The translations under genes and the position numbers were made by a program. A stretch of 63,152 nucleotides of DNA, taken from positions 1 to 63,152 of the forward strand of contig NZ_JAKHSK010000027.1 of the NCBI RefSeq assembly GCF_023499215.1. The letters are read 5' to 3'. Origin of the DNA: Zunongwangia pacifica (GTDB lineage: Bacteria; Bacteroidota; Bacteroidia; Flavobacteriales; Flavobacteriaceae). Positions 1-9,121 of this stretch are shown here, in pieces; position 1 is the stretch's first letter; every line of letters starts with the position of its first letter. A model generated the notes under the pieces. It saw nothing but the letters and a program-made list of their open reading frames with translations, was not told the origin of the DNA and searched no databases.

Positions 1-164
1 TAAATATTCGGGTTCCCATAACCATCCCCATCATTATCCCGATAATAAAGCGTGGTGCCGGGGGGACATTCATCGCCATCATCCGGTATACCAATCTGGG
101 CTAACAATGTGTCCCCTATAAGACCTATAAGAAAAAAAACGGTAAGTGATATATATTTATTCAT
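1..164 (-). CDS. Secreted protein with DxDxDG calcium-binding-like motif, truncated at window edge
   Basis: Only the N-terminal 54 codons are present; the gene runs off the left edge. It starts at the ATG whose complement is at 162-164, only 12 bases after the stop of the upstream RHS gene on the same strand, so the two are probably co-transcribed. A hydrophobic signal peptide (MNKYISLTVFFLIGLIGD, then cleavage around LLAQ) is followed by a short acidic stretch and YYRDNDGDGYGNPN. That D-x-D-G-D-G-Y pattern is the MopE/thrombospondin-3-like motif found in secreted Bacteroidota proteins and usually binds calcium. The rest cannot be judged. Confidence 0.7.
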   Translation of the reverse strand, partial: MNKYISLTVFFLIGLIGDTLLAQIGIPDDGDECPPGTTLYYRDNDGDGYGNPNI

Positions 165-176
165 AACCTAGGGGGT

Positions 177-3098
177 TTATTCACCTTTATAATGATATTC
201 ATATTCCTCTACTAACTTACCTTCGTGGTCTTTGACCATTTCCAAACGGCCGAAATCATCATAGTGATAGGTTGTTGTCCTGCCACGGGGATCGGTCATA
301 ACGGTCATCCCTACCAAAGGTTCATATTCATAGGTTGTAATCATCGCATCTTTGAAAGCACTCTTGGAGCGGAGATTATTGATTGCTGATAAGTTGGCTT
401 CATTAACATTTTTAAGTTCGCCAAGAACAGCCTGTAAAGCAGCTCCGGTCGTATTCTCTATCTTGGCTATGGGGTATTGTCCATGATAGCCCCATAGATA
501 AAAGATATGCGGACCATCTGACTTTGAGACTTCTATAGGATTGCCATAATCATCATAAGAATGAAAGCTTAACATTTCAGGCATACTATCTAAAGAAGAT
601 TCTGCTTTATTCCATAAAACCCCACTTTTAAAGAGTTTTGAGTTAAATAATTCGAAAGTATTCAACTGATGCTCTATTAAAGCTTGATCAGAGAATTTTC
701 GAATGTAAATAGGTTCTGCTATTCTATTGGTAGTCACCATAGTTGACATCCCCGTTTTCGTGTTAAGACTGAAAATGGTATCATAAGGATAATAATAATT
801 TGAGCTTATAACTCCAGAAGATGTACTTTCAATTTCACGTTTTATTTGATTTTTTGAATTATATTCATATTCATTTGTTTTCTCTACGATCTCTCCCTCT
901 TGATAAAGCTTTGTAGATTTAGTTTTTAATCGCTTCCTTCCAATTTCAATAATATAATTTTTGAAGTAATAAATTGGAATATTCCAATTTTCAGCCGCAA
1001 ATTTTTCAACGAAATAATCAGGCCTATAACTATAACCTGAAGAACTAGATATATTAGTCAATTTCTCAACCATCATTCCTTCCAGGCTCTCCTCAATTAT
1101 AGTCTCATATTTATAATTGACCCACTTTGCAATGTTATATAAAATGTTTCCATTATCGTCTAATCCATCATTCTTATAAACTGCTTCACTAATAAGTACT
1201 GGATTATCCCAATAATTATAATTATACATACAGCGTTGAATCAATTCACTATCTGTGTTAAATGTCCACAAATTCCCGCTGGGACTATTAAAAGATTTCA
1301 TTGAAAATGAAGAGCCTGTTGATAAGTTCTTATGGTCATAATGATAAACAATCTTGCCATTATCTAATCCCGATGAATTCTCAATATATTTCGTAACATT
1401 ACTATAAAATACAGGTTTTGAAGAGACAAAACTCATACTGGTATTATCTTCGGAAGAAATTTTCCGAAGTCTATAGCCAGTTTCCAATAAATGCTCTGTT
1501 GTATTTATGGTTAGGAAAAATTGTTGGCTATTGGGAGGTTTATATTTATAAAAATTGGTAAATTGGCCATTGTTATACTCAAAACGCTGAGTTTTCTTAA
1601 CAACATCGTTATAATCTTTGTTAACAATTTTCTTTATACGTAAACCAGGACCAGTTTTAATCTGACCGGCTTCAAGAAATTTGTTTTTTTCATATTCAAA
1701 TTCTGTTTTGCCTTTTGTGGGATAAGTGATGCTCTTTAATACACCATCTAAAACATAATCTGATGGGTTACGATTAGCGCCGTATCCATAATTGCGATAA
1801 CTACCATAATCGGCGCCCATATTATTAGTTCTGGTATATATTGAATAGGTAGGTAACAAATGAATTTGATTTTGATTGTTTTTATATCCCCACCAATCTC
1901 TATTGGCTTTTCTATATGTTTTAACTACCTCTGAATTATAGTAATCAAATTTATATTCTTCTTGTACGATACCAGCTTCATCTTTAAATTTAATAGCATC
2001 TAGTTTTTTCATATATTCCGTACCAGGATAGTTAGGTAAATCTAAATTGGATCTTACGAATTCGATAGTTTTAATAATATTCCCAGAGTTATTTCTAATT
2101 TGGATGGCATTGATCATGTCAGTATTTGAACCCAATACAAAAACTAATTTTCCTTGTTTGAAATTAATTTCTTTGATCCTTGTAACATCATATTTAAACA
2201 TCTGACTAAATAAAGGCTGGCTATTCCACATACTCTCATCTAAATAAGAGTTATATTTTTGATCCACAATGGTGTATTCTTCTATACTATTCACGAATTC
2301 TTTATAAACAGTATTGTAGGTGAAAGTGACTTCATCTAAATTATTCCATGATGAAATTTTAGATAATCTTAACGATGAAACGAAATTACTCTCAGGAGCC
2401 GATGGGTTTCCTTTGTAATATTCAACCTTTCCACTTCCTCCAAAAGTATATTTAATACCATCAGAATTAATTATTTCAATCATGTTTGTACCCTTTGCCC
2501 CAGATGATACTTTTCCTATTTTCAAAGGTTCTCCTTCTAGAAAAACAGGGTTAGAAGGAAAATTTTTAAACAAAAAATTACCTGATAATCCGGCAAAATT
2601 ATAGCTGTAAACATCATATTGTTCGTCGTATAACGTACCTTGGAAATCATCATAAGAAGTTTTAAACAAGCTTGAAAGATAGTTGTAACGTTCTAAAGAT
2701 GTACTACCAATTAAATCGTAATAAGATTTGCGGTTGCTAACAGGAACTCTTCCATACTTTGAATCGGCTTTCCCATAAATTGTTTTCCCAATAACCCCTC
2801 CAACGTTCAATATCCAATCCATTGCTATAGGACCGTTGTCCTGCAATACTTTTCTTCCGGAAGCATCATAACTAAGGGTTATGGGCACAGTTATATCTCC
2901 ACTTTTAACATTAAAAAGAGGTATCTGAATAGCAGGAACTCCAGTCGAATGGTTAATTGTAAACTCTTGTGCATGGAAAAGTGAAGCAACTTCAGGTGAA
3001 GGTCCAATAACTTGCGGCAATTCAATATCCTTTTGAGAATACGAGGTAAACGCCGATAAAATAAATACTAAGGTAATTAATCGATATTTATTTGACAT
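177..3098 (-). CDS. RHS/YD-repeat protein, secreted, short form
   Basis: 973 residues. A signal peptide ends near residue 22 (SYSQ). The N-terminal block (SPEVASLFHAQEF, STGVPAIQIPLF, ITVPITLSYDASG, DWILNVGGVIGK) is the conserved lead-in of Bacteroidota RHS-repeat proteins. A long beta-rich middle follows, and recognisable YD repeats occur only near the end (TYEYEPLVGMTVMTDPRGRT, then TTYHYDDFGRLEMVKD). The protein stops about 25 residues after the last YD repeat, so it lacks the usual DPxGxxxGxN core, an autoproteolysis site and a variable toxin tip. It may be a surface or secreted scaffold rather than a toxin, or one part of a split RHS system. Function not established. Confidence 0.75.
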   Translation of the reverse strand: MSNKYRLITLVFILSAFTSYSQKDIELPQVIGPSPEVASLFHAQEFTINHSTGVPAIQIPLFNVKSGDITVPITLSYDASGRKVLQDNGPIAMDWILNVGGVIGKTIYGKADSKYGRVPVSNRKSYYDLIGSTSLERYNYLSSLFKTSYDDFQGTLYDEQYDVYSYNFAGLSGNFLFKNFPSNPVFLEGEPLKIGKVSSGAKGTNMIEIINSDGIKYTFGGSGKVEYYKGNPSAPESNFVSSLRLSKISSWNNLDEVTFTYNTVYKEFVNSIEEYTIVDQKYNSYLDESMWNSQPLFSQMFKYDVTRIKEINFKQGKLVFVLGSNTDMINAIQIRNNSGNIIKTIEFVRSNLDLPNYPGTEYMKKLDAIKFKDEAGIVQEEYKFDYYNSEVVKTYRKANRDWWGYKNNQNQIHLLPTYSIYTRTNNMGADYGSYRNYGYGANRNPSDYVLDGVLKSITYPTKGKTEFEYEKNKFLEAGQIKTGPGLRIKKIVNKDYNDVVKKTQRFEYNNGQFTNFYKYKPPNSQQFFLTINTTEHLLETGYRLRKISSEDNTSMSFVSSKPVFYSNVTKYIENSSGLDNGKIVYHYDHKNLSTGSSFSMKSFNSPSGNLWTFNTDSELIQRCMYNYNYWDNPVLISEAVYKNDGLDDNGNILYNIAKWVNYKYETIIEESLEGMMVEKLTNISSSSGYSYRPDYFVEKFAAENWNIPIYYFKNYIIEIGRKRLKTKSTKLYQEGEIVEKTNEYEYNSKNQIKREIESTSSGVISSNYYYPYDTIFSLNTKTGMSTMVTTNRIAEPIYIRKFSDQALIEHQLNTFELFNSKLFKSGVLWNKAESSLDSMPEMLSFHSYDDYGNPIEVSKSDGPHIFYLWGYHGQYPIAKIENTTGAALQAVLGELKNVNEANLSAINNLRSKSAFKDAMITTYEYEPLVGMTVMTDPRGRTTTYHYDDFGRLEMVKDHEGKLVEEYEYHYKGE

Positions 3099-3609
3099 GT
3101 TGATAGTATAATTACAGCAAAGTTATATTTTATCATTCGATTTATGGTATACAAAAACATTACCTTTAGTAAGGTTTCGAGTAGACTTTTAAAAAACTTA
3201 AGAATAAGAAGTGGTGTTAAAAAAAGCGAGACCAAAACTTTTTTCTTTAAATTCTATACACCCCGAGCCTGGCCGGCCATTAGGTTTGTAGATTAATTAA
3301 TTTAAAATATGTATAATAGATAGCTCAACTTTCCAAAAGCATAAATATCGTTTCAATAGGAGCACTACAAAAAGGCATAGAAGTAGTAGCAAGATGTATG
3401 TAACGCCTAATTAAAATTATGATGCTTTGATCTTAGCCGTGAATATTTGGCTAAATTTTTGAACATAACGCTCCCATTTATTACACCATCTTATTAATAA
3501 ATATCTAATATCAAAGCACCAGTATTTGATCTTCTTCAATTTGAAACAAAATAAAACGCCTAATCTCAGGATTAGGCGTTTTATATGTTAAAATATTATC
3601 TTTCGAAAA
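3099..3609. other. Intergenic gap with possible degraded ORF
   Basis: No convincing intact gene. The minus strand between about 3545 and 3419 is open for roughly 40 codons and ends in a segment reading RWCNKWERYVQKFSQIF before a TAA at 3419-3421. It has no start codon and looks like the tail of a decayed gene, possibly a transposase, but I cannot assign a family. The fabD terminator lies at 3552-3583. Confidence 0.3.
3552..3583 (-). terminator. Intrinsic terminator after fabD
   Basis: A 13-bp perfect inverted repeat (TAAAACGCCTAAT / ATTAGGCGTTTTA) with a 6-base loop lies 27 bases past the fabD stop. It is followed on the minus strand by a T-rich stretch. The A/T-flanked stem could also stop plus-strand transcripts. 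Confidence 0.85.
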
Positions 3610-4491
3610 TTAAATCGTGGCAGAGGCAGTTTCCATCTTACGATCTACTTTTTTTACCAGTCCCTGTAATACTTTTCCCGGACCAACTTCAGTAAAACTT
3701 TTGGCACCATCTTTAATCATGTTTTGTACAGATTGTGTCCATTTTACGGGTGCAGTTAATTGAAATACCAGATTTTTCTGAATTTCTGTAGGGTCGGTTA
3801 CCGCCGTGGTACTTACATTCTGATATATAGGACAAGAAGGAGTTTTAAAAGTTGTAGCTTCAATCGCGGCAGCTAATTCTTTTCTTGCAGGTTCCATAAG
3901 TGGGGAATGAAAGGCCCCTCCAACCGGAAGAAGTAAGGCTCGTTTGGCTCCTTTTTCTTTTAAAGTTTCACAAGCTTTTTCAACCGCAGCAATTTCACCG
4001 GAAATCACTAATTGCCCGGGGCAGTTGTAATTTGCAGCGACTACGATGCCTTCTGTATCGGCGCAAACAGCCTCAACTAATTCATCTTCTAATCCTAAAA
4101 CCGCAGCCATGGTAGATGGAGTCATTTCACAGGCTTTTTGCATGGCTAAAGCACGTTGTGAAACTAACTTTAGAGCATCTTCAAATTCCAACGTATCATT
4201 GGCTACTAATGCCGAAAATTCTCCTAATGAATGCCCTGCAACCATATCTGGCTTAAAGTCTGCTCCCAGTACTTTACTTAAAATGACGCTGTGTAAAAAT
4301 ACGGCGGGCTGGGTAACTTTAGTTTGTTTTAGATCTTCAACCGATCCATTAAACATCGTATCGGTTATAGAGAAGCCTAAAATTTCGTTGGCTCTTTCAA
4401 AAAGTTCTTTTGCTTCAGCAGATTTCTCGTATAAATCTGCTCCCATTCCTGAAAATTGTGCTCCCTGTCCGGGAAAAACGTATGCTTTCAT
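3610..4491 (-). CDS. fabD: Malonyl-CoA:ACP transacylase FabD
   Basis: 293 residues, the normal length. The protein moves malonyl from CoA to acyl carrier protein to start fatty acid synthesis in the cytoplasm. Visible motifs are FPGQGAQ near the N-terminus, the nucleophile elbow GHSLG with Ser88, Arg113 in the SQRA segment, and the partner His195 in GGAFHSP. The ATG follows a typical A-rich leader without a Shine-Dalgarno. It stands alone on the minus strand with its own terminator downstream, apart from the other fab genes. Confidence 0.96.
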   Translation of the reverse strand: MKAYVFPGQGAQFSGMGADLYEKSAEAKELFERANEILGFSITDTMFNGSVEDLKQTKVTQPAVFLHSVILSKVLGADFKPDMVAGHSLGEFSALVANDTLEFEDALKLVSQRALAMQKACEMTPSTMAAVLGLEDELVEAVCADTEGIVVAANYNCPGQLVISGEIAAVEKACETLKEKGAKRALLLPVGGAFHSPLMEPARKELAAAIEATTFKTPSCPIYQNVSTTAVTDPTEIQKNLVFQLTAPVKWTQSVQNMIKDGAKSFTEVGPGKVLQGLVKKVDRKMETASATI

Positions 4492-4636
4492 TTTCTAATT
4501 TTTATCCCTTGAAAAAGGGTTTAATAGCTGTTTCGATCATCATAAACTTAGCGCGAAACTCAAAATTATAAATTATCACATCAAATTTTCCGAAGAAAAA
4601 AAATGATGAAATTTTGGTAAAAATAGGAAGAATAAA

Positions 4637-4672
4637 AAAGACCTCACAACAAAAAATAGTGATGAGGTCTTT
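4637..4672 (-). terminator. Terminator after PNPOx-like gene
   Basis: A 10-bp stem, AAAGACCTCA / TGAGGTCTTT, with a 16-base loop begins 21 bases after the stop. On the minus strand it runs into a CTTTTTTATT tract. Confidence 0.8.
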
Positions 4673-4692
4673 GATAAATACAATTTTTAAGT

Positions 4693-5193
4693 CTATAATT
4701 CTAATTTTCCTTTTTCTCCGATGTCTTTTTGTTTTCCGGTAATGGCAGATACGCCCATTTTAAATAAAGAAACATATTTATTAGATTTAGTGTCCCAGTA
4801 ATACGCTTCCTCTGGATTTACCTTTATGGCACTTAGGTTTGGATCGTCTGTACCTTTAAACCAGGTGTCATCTACTCTACTGTATAAATCTTCCAGAATA
4901 TCCTTTTCGGTTACAATCGCCGCTTTTCCGAAAATACTGATAAATTCAAAATCTTTAACGTCGCTATAGAGTAACTGAACATCGCTATCTTTTACGATAT
5001 TGGTATTATGGTCACTATTTAACCCACTTAAAAACCAGATATTACCTTCGGTATCTATTTTTTTTGTAGTCATTGGTACGGCATCTACAGGTTTACTGCC
5101 AATGTTTGTCACGAACATGGCGGTTTTAATATCTTCGACAAGAGATTTTAATTTCTTTCTAGCTTCGCTATATTCTAAATTTTCTGTGCTCAT
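4693..5193 (-). CDS. Pyridoxamine 5'-phosphate oxidase-fold protein (general-stress-protein-26-like)
   Basis: 166 residues from the ATG at 5193; an in-frame upstream start exists at 5250 but its extra 19 residues look like untranslated leader. The fold signatures are the N-terminal MFVTNIGSKPVDAVPMTTKK strand pair and IWFLSGLNSDHNTNIVKDSD, followed by VQLLYSD and FISIFGKAAIV. Proteins of this class usually bind FMN or F420-like flavins and are induced by stress; pyridoxal synthesis itself is unlikely. A lone minus-strand gene with its own terminator. Confidence 0.85.
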   Translation of the reverse strand: MSTENLEYSEARKKLKSLVEDIKTAMFVTNIGSKPVDAVPMTTKKIDTEGNIWFLSGLNSDHNTNIVKDSDVQLLYSDVKDFEFISIFGKAAIVTEKDILEDLYSRVDDTWFKGTDDPNLSAIKVNPEEAYYWDTKSNKYVSLFKMGVSAITGKQKDIGEKGKLEL

Positions 5194-5380
5194 AGTTTTT
5201 TTTAATTTGATATGAAGATACGATTCAACTTCAACCTTTGCCGCTAACAAACTGCTAAAAACAAATGTATTGCTGTTAAGAATTGTGAAATTAGATAAAC
5301 TATCTTATAAGTCATTTATTAGAAAATTATCTTCTATTTCTATGCATTCTTGCCGATAGCTATGGGGGACGGAACGGGAG

Positions 5381-5405
5381 TATTTAATCTCGATTATCAA
5401 GTAAA
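5381..5405. repeat. Dispersed 25-bp near-palindromic repeat, copy A
   Basis: The sequence matches the elements at 43731-43755 (2 differences in 25) and, in inverse orientation, 37931-37955. The core is CTCGATTATCAAG, a slightly broken version of the perfect CTCGAT-T-ATCGAG dyad in copy B. It overlaps the stop codon of the fructosamine-kinase-family gene. Confidence 0.6.
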
Positions 5406-6260
5406 GCGTGCGATAATATTTTGGCAGGAGCCTAAATAGCCAGTGCCAAATAGGTTAAGATGGACCAGTAAATAATAGAGTTGCCATATAGGTACGCGAT
5501 CTTCAAAGCCTTTTTCTACAGGAAATTCTTCAAAATACGTATTGAATAATTCTTCGGAAAATCCGCCAAAAAGTTTCATCATCGAAAGATCCATTTCTCG
5601 CGGAGCGTAAGCTACCGCAGGATCAATAAGGCAGGGGTGACCGCTAGCATTCACCAAGTAATTGCCATTCCATAAATCTCCATGAATTAAAGCCGGTTTT
5701 TCCTGCGGAATAAGATGGGATAATACGGAACAGAATTTTTTAGTGTCCCCTAAACTATAGCCCTGCTCTTTGGCTGATTTAAATTGAGGTTGAAGACGTT
5801 CTTCAATATAAAAATCTACAATGTTGTCGTGTTCGTTATTATACTGAGGTAAACTACCAATATAATTATCTTCTGGGAAGCCGAATGTTGATTGCGAGTT
5901 TTTATGTAAACCAGCCATCTGTTTCCCAAAAACAGTCCAGAAATCTGATGATTTCGTTCCTGTTTCCCGATATTCCATTAAAAGACAGGAATAGTTCGCT
6001 TCCGTATACACAGCGATCATTTGGGGAACATCAATAGCTTCTGCTTTTTTTAAGGCTTTCATGCCGGCCATTTCGGCATCAAACATTCCCGGGAATTCAG
6101 TAGTGCTATTAATTTTTACCACTTTTTTACCTTCAGTAGTGTTCAGTAAAAAAACATCATTAATATCACCGCCAGATAATTCGCTGATATTGTTGATTTT
6201 TAAACTGTTTTTTTCTTCAATTATTTTAAAAAGTGGTTGGTACGCTTTATTTACGCTCAT
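5397..6260 (-). CDS. Fructosamine kinase family protein
   Basis: 287 residues from the ATG at 6260, which overlaps the end of folA by 14 bases; a longer in-frame start at 6305 would lie further inside folA and is less likely. The fold is aminoglycoside-phosphotransferase/FN3K-like: a nucleotide-binding SGGDINDVFLL loop, VVKIN lysine strand, catalytic HGDLWNGN (193-200) and metal-binding LIDP with Asp213. The bacterial family phosphorylates glycated lysines or ribulosamines for deglycation. Translational coupling with folA is suggested by the overlap. The last codon and the stop sit inside a dispersed repeat. Confidence 0.85.
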   Translation of the reverse strand: MSVNKAYQPLFKIIEEKNSLKINNISELSGGDINDVFLLNTTEGKKVVKINSTTEFPGMFDAEMAGMKALKKAEAIDVPQMIAVYTEANYSCLLMEYRETGTKSSDFWTVFGKQMAGLHKNSQSTFGFPEDNYIGSLPQYNNEHDNIVDFYIEERLQPQFKSAKEQGYSLGDTKKFCSVLSHLIPQEKPALIHGDLWNGNYLVNASGHPCLIDPAVAYAPREMDLSMMKLFGGFSEELFNTYFEEFPVEKGFEDRVPIWQLYYLLVHLNLFGTGYLGSCQNIIARFT

Positions 6261-6738
6261 AAGTAAGGTAACTAAAAGAGTATTTATGCTTTTCGTCTTT
6301 TTCATGAAAAACCTCTTCAGTTAGCTTCCATTCTTCTTCATTGATTTCAGGAAAAAAAGTATCGGCATCGTCAAAGTTTTCATGAACACGGGTAAGTTCA
6401 ATTTTATCGGTTCTGTCTAGTCCCATTTTATAGATCTCACCACCGCCAATTATAAAGGGATTTTCATCTAAATCCTGTGCGATCTTTAAGGCAAGGGATA
6501 AACTTTTCACGACATAAACCCCTTTGCCGGGATCGTAATTCTCGTTTCGGGTAATCACAAAATGAGTGCGGTTGGGCAATAATCCATCAAAACTTTCAAA
6601 GGTTTTACGCCCCATAATAATAGGGTGGTGGCTGGTTAACTTTTTAAAACGTTTAAAGTCGTCTGGCAGTCGCCATAAAAGGTCGTTATCTTTTCCTAAA
6701 GCATTATTTTCGGCCGCAGCCGCGATCATGGTTACCAT
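6247..6738 (-). CDS. folA: Dihydrofolate reductase
   Basis: 163 residues. It reduces dihydrofolate to tetrahydrofolate with NADPH, which closes the cycle opened by thymidylate synthase; thyA lies 6.5 kb away on the same strand. Motifs seen are the N-terminal AAAAENNALGKDNDLLW, the acidic active-site pair in LPDDF (26-27), the MGRKTFES NADPH segment and FIIGGGEIY. The first ATG is chosen because MVTMIAAAAENN aligns with the usual MISxIxAxAxNN start. It overlaps the kinase-family gene downstream and is 3 bases from the 2TM gene upstream. Confidence 0.96.
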   Translation of the reverse strand: MVTMIAAAAENNALGKDNDLLWRLPDDFKRFKKLTSHHPIIMGRKTFESFDGLLPNRTHFVITRNENYDPGKGVYVVKSLSLALKIAQDLDENPFIIGGGEIYKMGLDRTDKIELTRVHENFDDADTFFPEINEEEWKLTEEVFHEKDEKHKYSFSYLTYERK

Positions 6739-6741
6739 AAA

Positions 6742-7218
6742 TTAGTGATTGTAGTTTTGGTCTGATTTATCTGGAGAAATGGGCTTGAATTTGTCGTGAG
6801 TGTCTTTATTTTCAGGAAAGTTTTTTTGATTTTCTTTCTCTGGCAGCGGATGGTCTTGTTCTACCTGCTGCTGTAATTTTGCAATTTTCTCTTTTTGTTT
6901 GGCGACTAGTTTTTCAATTTGTTTAGCCTGCCATTCTTTTCCCATAAAGGTGTTGACCAAAAGCACATTGAAAAAATGAATTAAAAAGATAAAACCCCAA
7001 ATAAGGACGATCCAAACAAACCAGTCGTAGCCTAAAGGTTTGTAAGTCTCTTTAAAACCAATAAGCACATTTAGAATAATAGCTAAAATCGAAGCGCCAA
7101 GAAATACAATAAAATGCTGAAATAGTCTTTTTTTCTGGAGTGTTCTTTTTCTGGCATTCTCGTACAACTCCCGTTGTTCGGCATCCATTTTCGAAGTATT
7201 TTTCTTTTTAGAGAACAT
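6742..7218 (-). CDS. 2TM-domain membrane protein
   Basis: 158 residues. A charged N-terminus (EQRELYENARKRTLQKKR) leads into two hydrophobic helices, about 36-54 and 66-90, separated by a short loop. A coiled-coil-like K/E/Q segment (KQIEKLVAKQKEKIAKLQ) and a hydrophilic tail follow. This is the layout of the Bacteroidota 2TM domain found alone or attached to LytTR regulators. Function unknown. It precedes folA by 3 bases, so the two are co-transcribed. Confidence 0.75.
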   Translation of the reverse strand: MFSKKKNTSKMDAEQRELYENARKRTLQKKRLFQHFIVFLGASILAIILNVLIGFKETYKPLGYDWFVWIVLIWGFIFLIHFFNVLLVNTFMGKEWQAKQIEKLVAKQKEKIAKLQQQVEQDHPLPEKENQKNFPENKDTHDKFKPISPDKSDQNYNH

Positions 7219-7282
7219 AAATAAAGGTACTTTAGTGCTTTTAACAAATTTACATTTTTTAGAACTGAATTCTTTAAGGCTT

Positions 7283-8368
7283 ATGAGTAATTTAAGAAAA
7301 GGCTTTCCCGTTTTAGAACGATATACTTACCTAAACACCGCGGCTTCCGGTTTATTACATGAAAAAGTTTTAGAATTCAGGCAAGAGCATGATCTGGATT
7401 TTTTGATCTCTGGGAGTGTTCTAAAAGAAAATCAGGGTAAACTTTTAGCGAAAGTACGGGAAGAAGTTGGCGAAACTTTTAATTGTGCGCCAAACCGGGT
7501 AGGGCTGGTGCCTAACTTTTCGTATGGCTTTAATACGTTTTTAGAGGGTATCGAAAAACCTAAAAAAGTATTGTTACTAAAGAATGATTATCCATCGATT
7601 AACTGGCCGGTAGCATCCAGGGATTTTGAAATTTGCTATGCCGAGATCAATGAGTTTTTAGAGGAAAATATTGTTGAAGTTTTAAAAAAGGAACAGCCTC
7701 ATTTTTTTGCGTTTAGTATCGTTCAATATATCAACGGAATTAAACTAAGTGCCGCTTTTCTCACCCAGCTAAAAAAGGACTTTCCAGAAGTTATTTTTGT
7801 TGCCGATGGGACGCAGTTTTTGGGAACTGAAGCATTTGATTTTGATGCGAGTGGGATAGACGTCGTTATTTCGAGTACCTATAAATGGTTAAATGCCGGC
7901 TACGGAAATGGATTTATGCTGTTCAATAAAGATATGGAAGGTAAAGTATTTCCAAAACACTTAGGTTTTGGATCGTTGCAGGGAAAGTATAAAGCACATG
8001 AAGATAATTTTCTTGGAAAATTTGAGCCCGGCCATCAGGATACGCTTAACTATGGAAGTTTAGGTGAAGCCCTAAAATTGATAAAACAGTTTGGGATTTC
8101 AACCATTGAAAGTCAGGTAAATGTATTAAAATCACAAGCGAAGCAGATTTTTACTGAAATGAATTTATTGGAAGAAGCTGTTGCAAAAAGAGGCGATCAT
8201 TCCTCGATTTTCAATATTAAAGGCGACGATAAATTATATCACTATTTACGGGAAAAGGATATCATTGTTTCCCAACGTGGAGAAGGATTGCGGGTAAGTT
8301 TCCACTATTTTAACACGGAAGAGGAATTGGAAGTTCTGGTAAAGGCTTTAGAAAATCATAAAGGCTAA
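7283..8368 (+). CDS. PLP-dependent aminotransferase class V-fold protein
   Basis: 361 residues from the ATG at 7283; an earlier in-frame start at 7235 would add 16 residues unlike the family. It is a fold-type I PLP enzyme of the cysteine-desulfurase/isopenicillin-epimerase group: YLNTAASGLL at the N-terminus, VADGTQFLG with Asp175 for the pyridine nitrogen, and STYKWLNAGYG with the Schiff-base Lys201. The substrate cannot be read from sequence. The ergothioneine genes egtD and egtB lie 1.4 kb away, and EgtE-type lyases belong to this fold, so a sulfur-lyase role is one possibility. It is divergent from the 2TM gene. Confidence 0.75.
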   Translation: MSNLRKGFPVLERYTYLNTAASGLLHEKVLEFRQEHDLDFLISGSVLKENQGKLLAKVREEVGETFNCAPNRVGLVPNFSYGFNTFLEGIEKPKKVLLLKNDYPSINWPVASRDFEICYAEINEFLEENIVEVLKKEQPHFFAFSIVQYINGIKLSAAFLTQLKKDFPEVIFVADGTQFLGTEAFDFDASGIDVVISSTYKWLNAGYGNGFMLFNKDMEGKVFPKHLGFGSLQGKYKAHEDNFLGKFEPGHQDTLNYGSLGEALKLIKQFGISTIESQVNVLKSQAKQIFTEMNLLEEAVAKRGDHSSIFNIKGDDKLYHYLREKDIIVSQRGEGLRVSFHYFNTEEELEVLVKALENHKG

Positions 8369-8421
8369 GCCTCATCTCAACTACCGAAAATCCAATATGG
8401 CAAGATTCCAAAAAGCAATTC

Positions 8422-8703
8422 TCACTCCTTAATCTCTACGCCGTTTTTAAAGGCGACATGATTTTGGATAGGTTTTGCAGCATGGCTGGCTTGTGGATAG
8501 TACCATGCAGCATCTTCGGTTTTCTCACCCTCAACTTCTATAGTGAAATAGGAAGCTAATCCCTTCCATGCGCAGCGTGTTTGCTTTTTACTATTTTTAA
8601 AGTATTCTTTTTTAATACTTTCCATGGGAAAATAATGATTGTTTTCTACCGTTTTTGTTTCAGTACTTTCCGCAATAACCGTATTTTTCCAAATTGCTTT
8701 CAT
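8422..8703 (-). CDS. DUF427 domain protein
   Basis: 93 residues, a complete single DUF427 domain. Recognised by MKAIWKNTVIAES, ENNHYFP, the basic TRCAWKGLASYF strand and DAAWYYPQASHAAKPIQNHVAF. The fold is a small beta barrel; its biochemical role is not known. It lies convergent to the PLP enzyme with 53 bases between them and just after two small secreted proteins on its own strand. Confidence 0.85.
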   Translation of the reverse strand: MKAIWKNTVIAESTETKTVENNHYFPMESIKKEYFKNSKKQTRCAWKGLASYFTIEVEGEKTEDAAWYYPQASHAAKPIQNHVAFKNGVEIKE

Positions 8704-8715
8704 AATTTAGATTTA

Positions 8716-9117
8716 TCAGGATTGTTGGTTTATAGGAAGTTTAGCATTTCCGTCAGATTTAAATAAAAAATAACTCCTAAAGTTATTTTCGGTTTCCTGT
8801 TCGCTATAGGTTTTAACTAACTCCCATCCTAAACTATCCATGTAATTTAAAGCTTGTACGATCGAATTGAAAGTTCTTTTACTTCCATCTTTATTTCTTA
8901 TATAAGAATTTTTTAGCAAGGCTTGCTCTTGGCCGTAATCAATCTGGATTTCGATATATTTCGATAAAAATTTCCCAGATGGAATAATTAAACAGTATTT
9001 TATAGGAATATCCAAACTATCTCTAGCAGGGCTATTAAATTCTTCTACAGAAGTATTTTGAGAAGTCGCTGCTTGAGTAAACAAAAACAATAAAAGACAA
9101 ATTGCTGAAAATCTCAT
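8716..9117 (-). CDS. Small secreted hypothetical protein
   Basis: 133 residues from the ATG at 9117, which places the start 4 bases after the upstream gene; an ATG at 9135 overlapping that gene is the alternative. The signal peptide MRFSAICLLLFLFTQAATSQ is clear. The mature part has no family signature I know; a YMDSLGWELVKTY segment resembles the DUF4177-like pattern of a long strand plus GWELV. No cysteine pairs or catalytic motif. It is probably co-transcribed with the secreted protein upstream. Confidence 0.6.
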   Translation of the reverse strand: MRFSAICLLLFLFTQAATSQNTSVEEFNSPARDSLDIPIKYCLIIPSGKFLSKYIEIQIDYGQEQALLKNSYIRNKDGSKRTFNSIVQALNYMDSLGWELVKTYSEQETENNFRSYFLFKSDGNAKLPINQQS

Positions 9118-9121
9118 ATAT

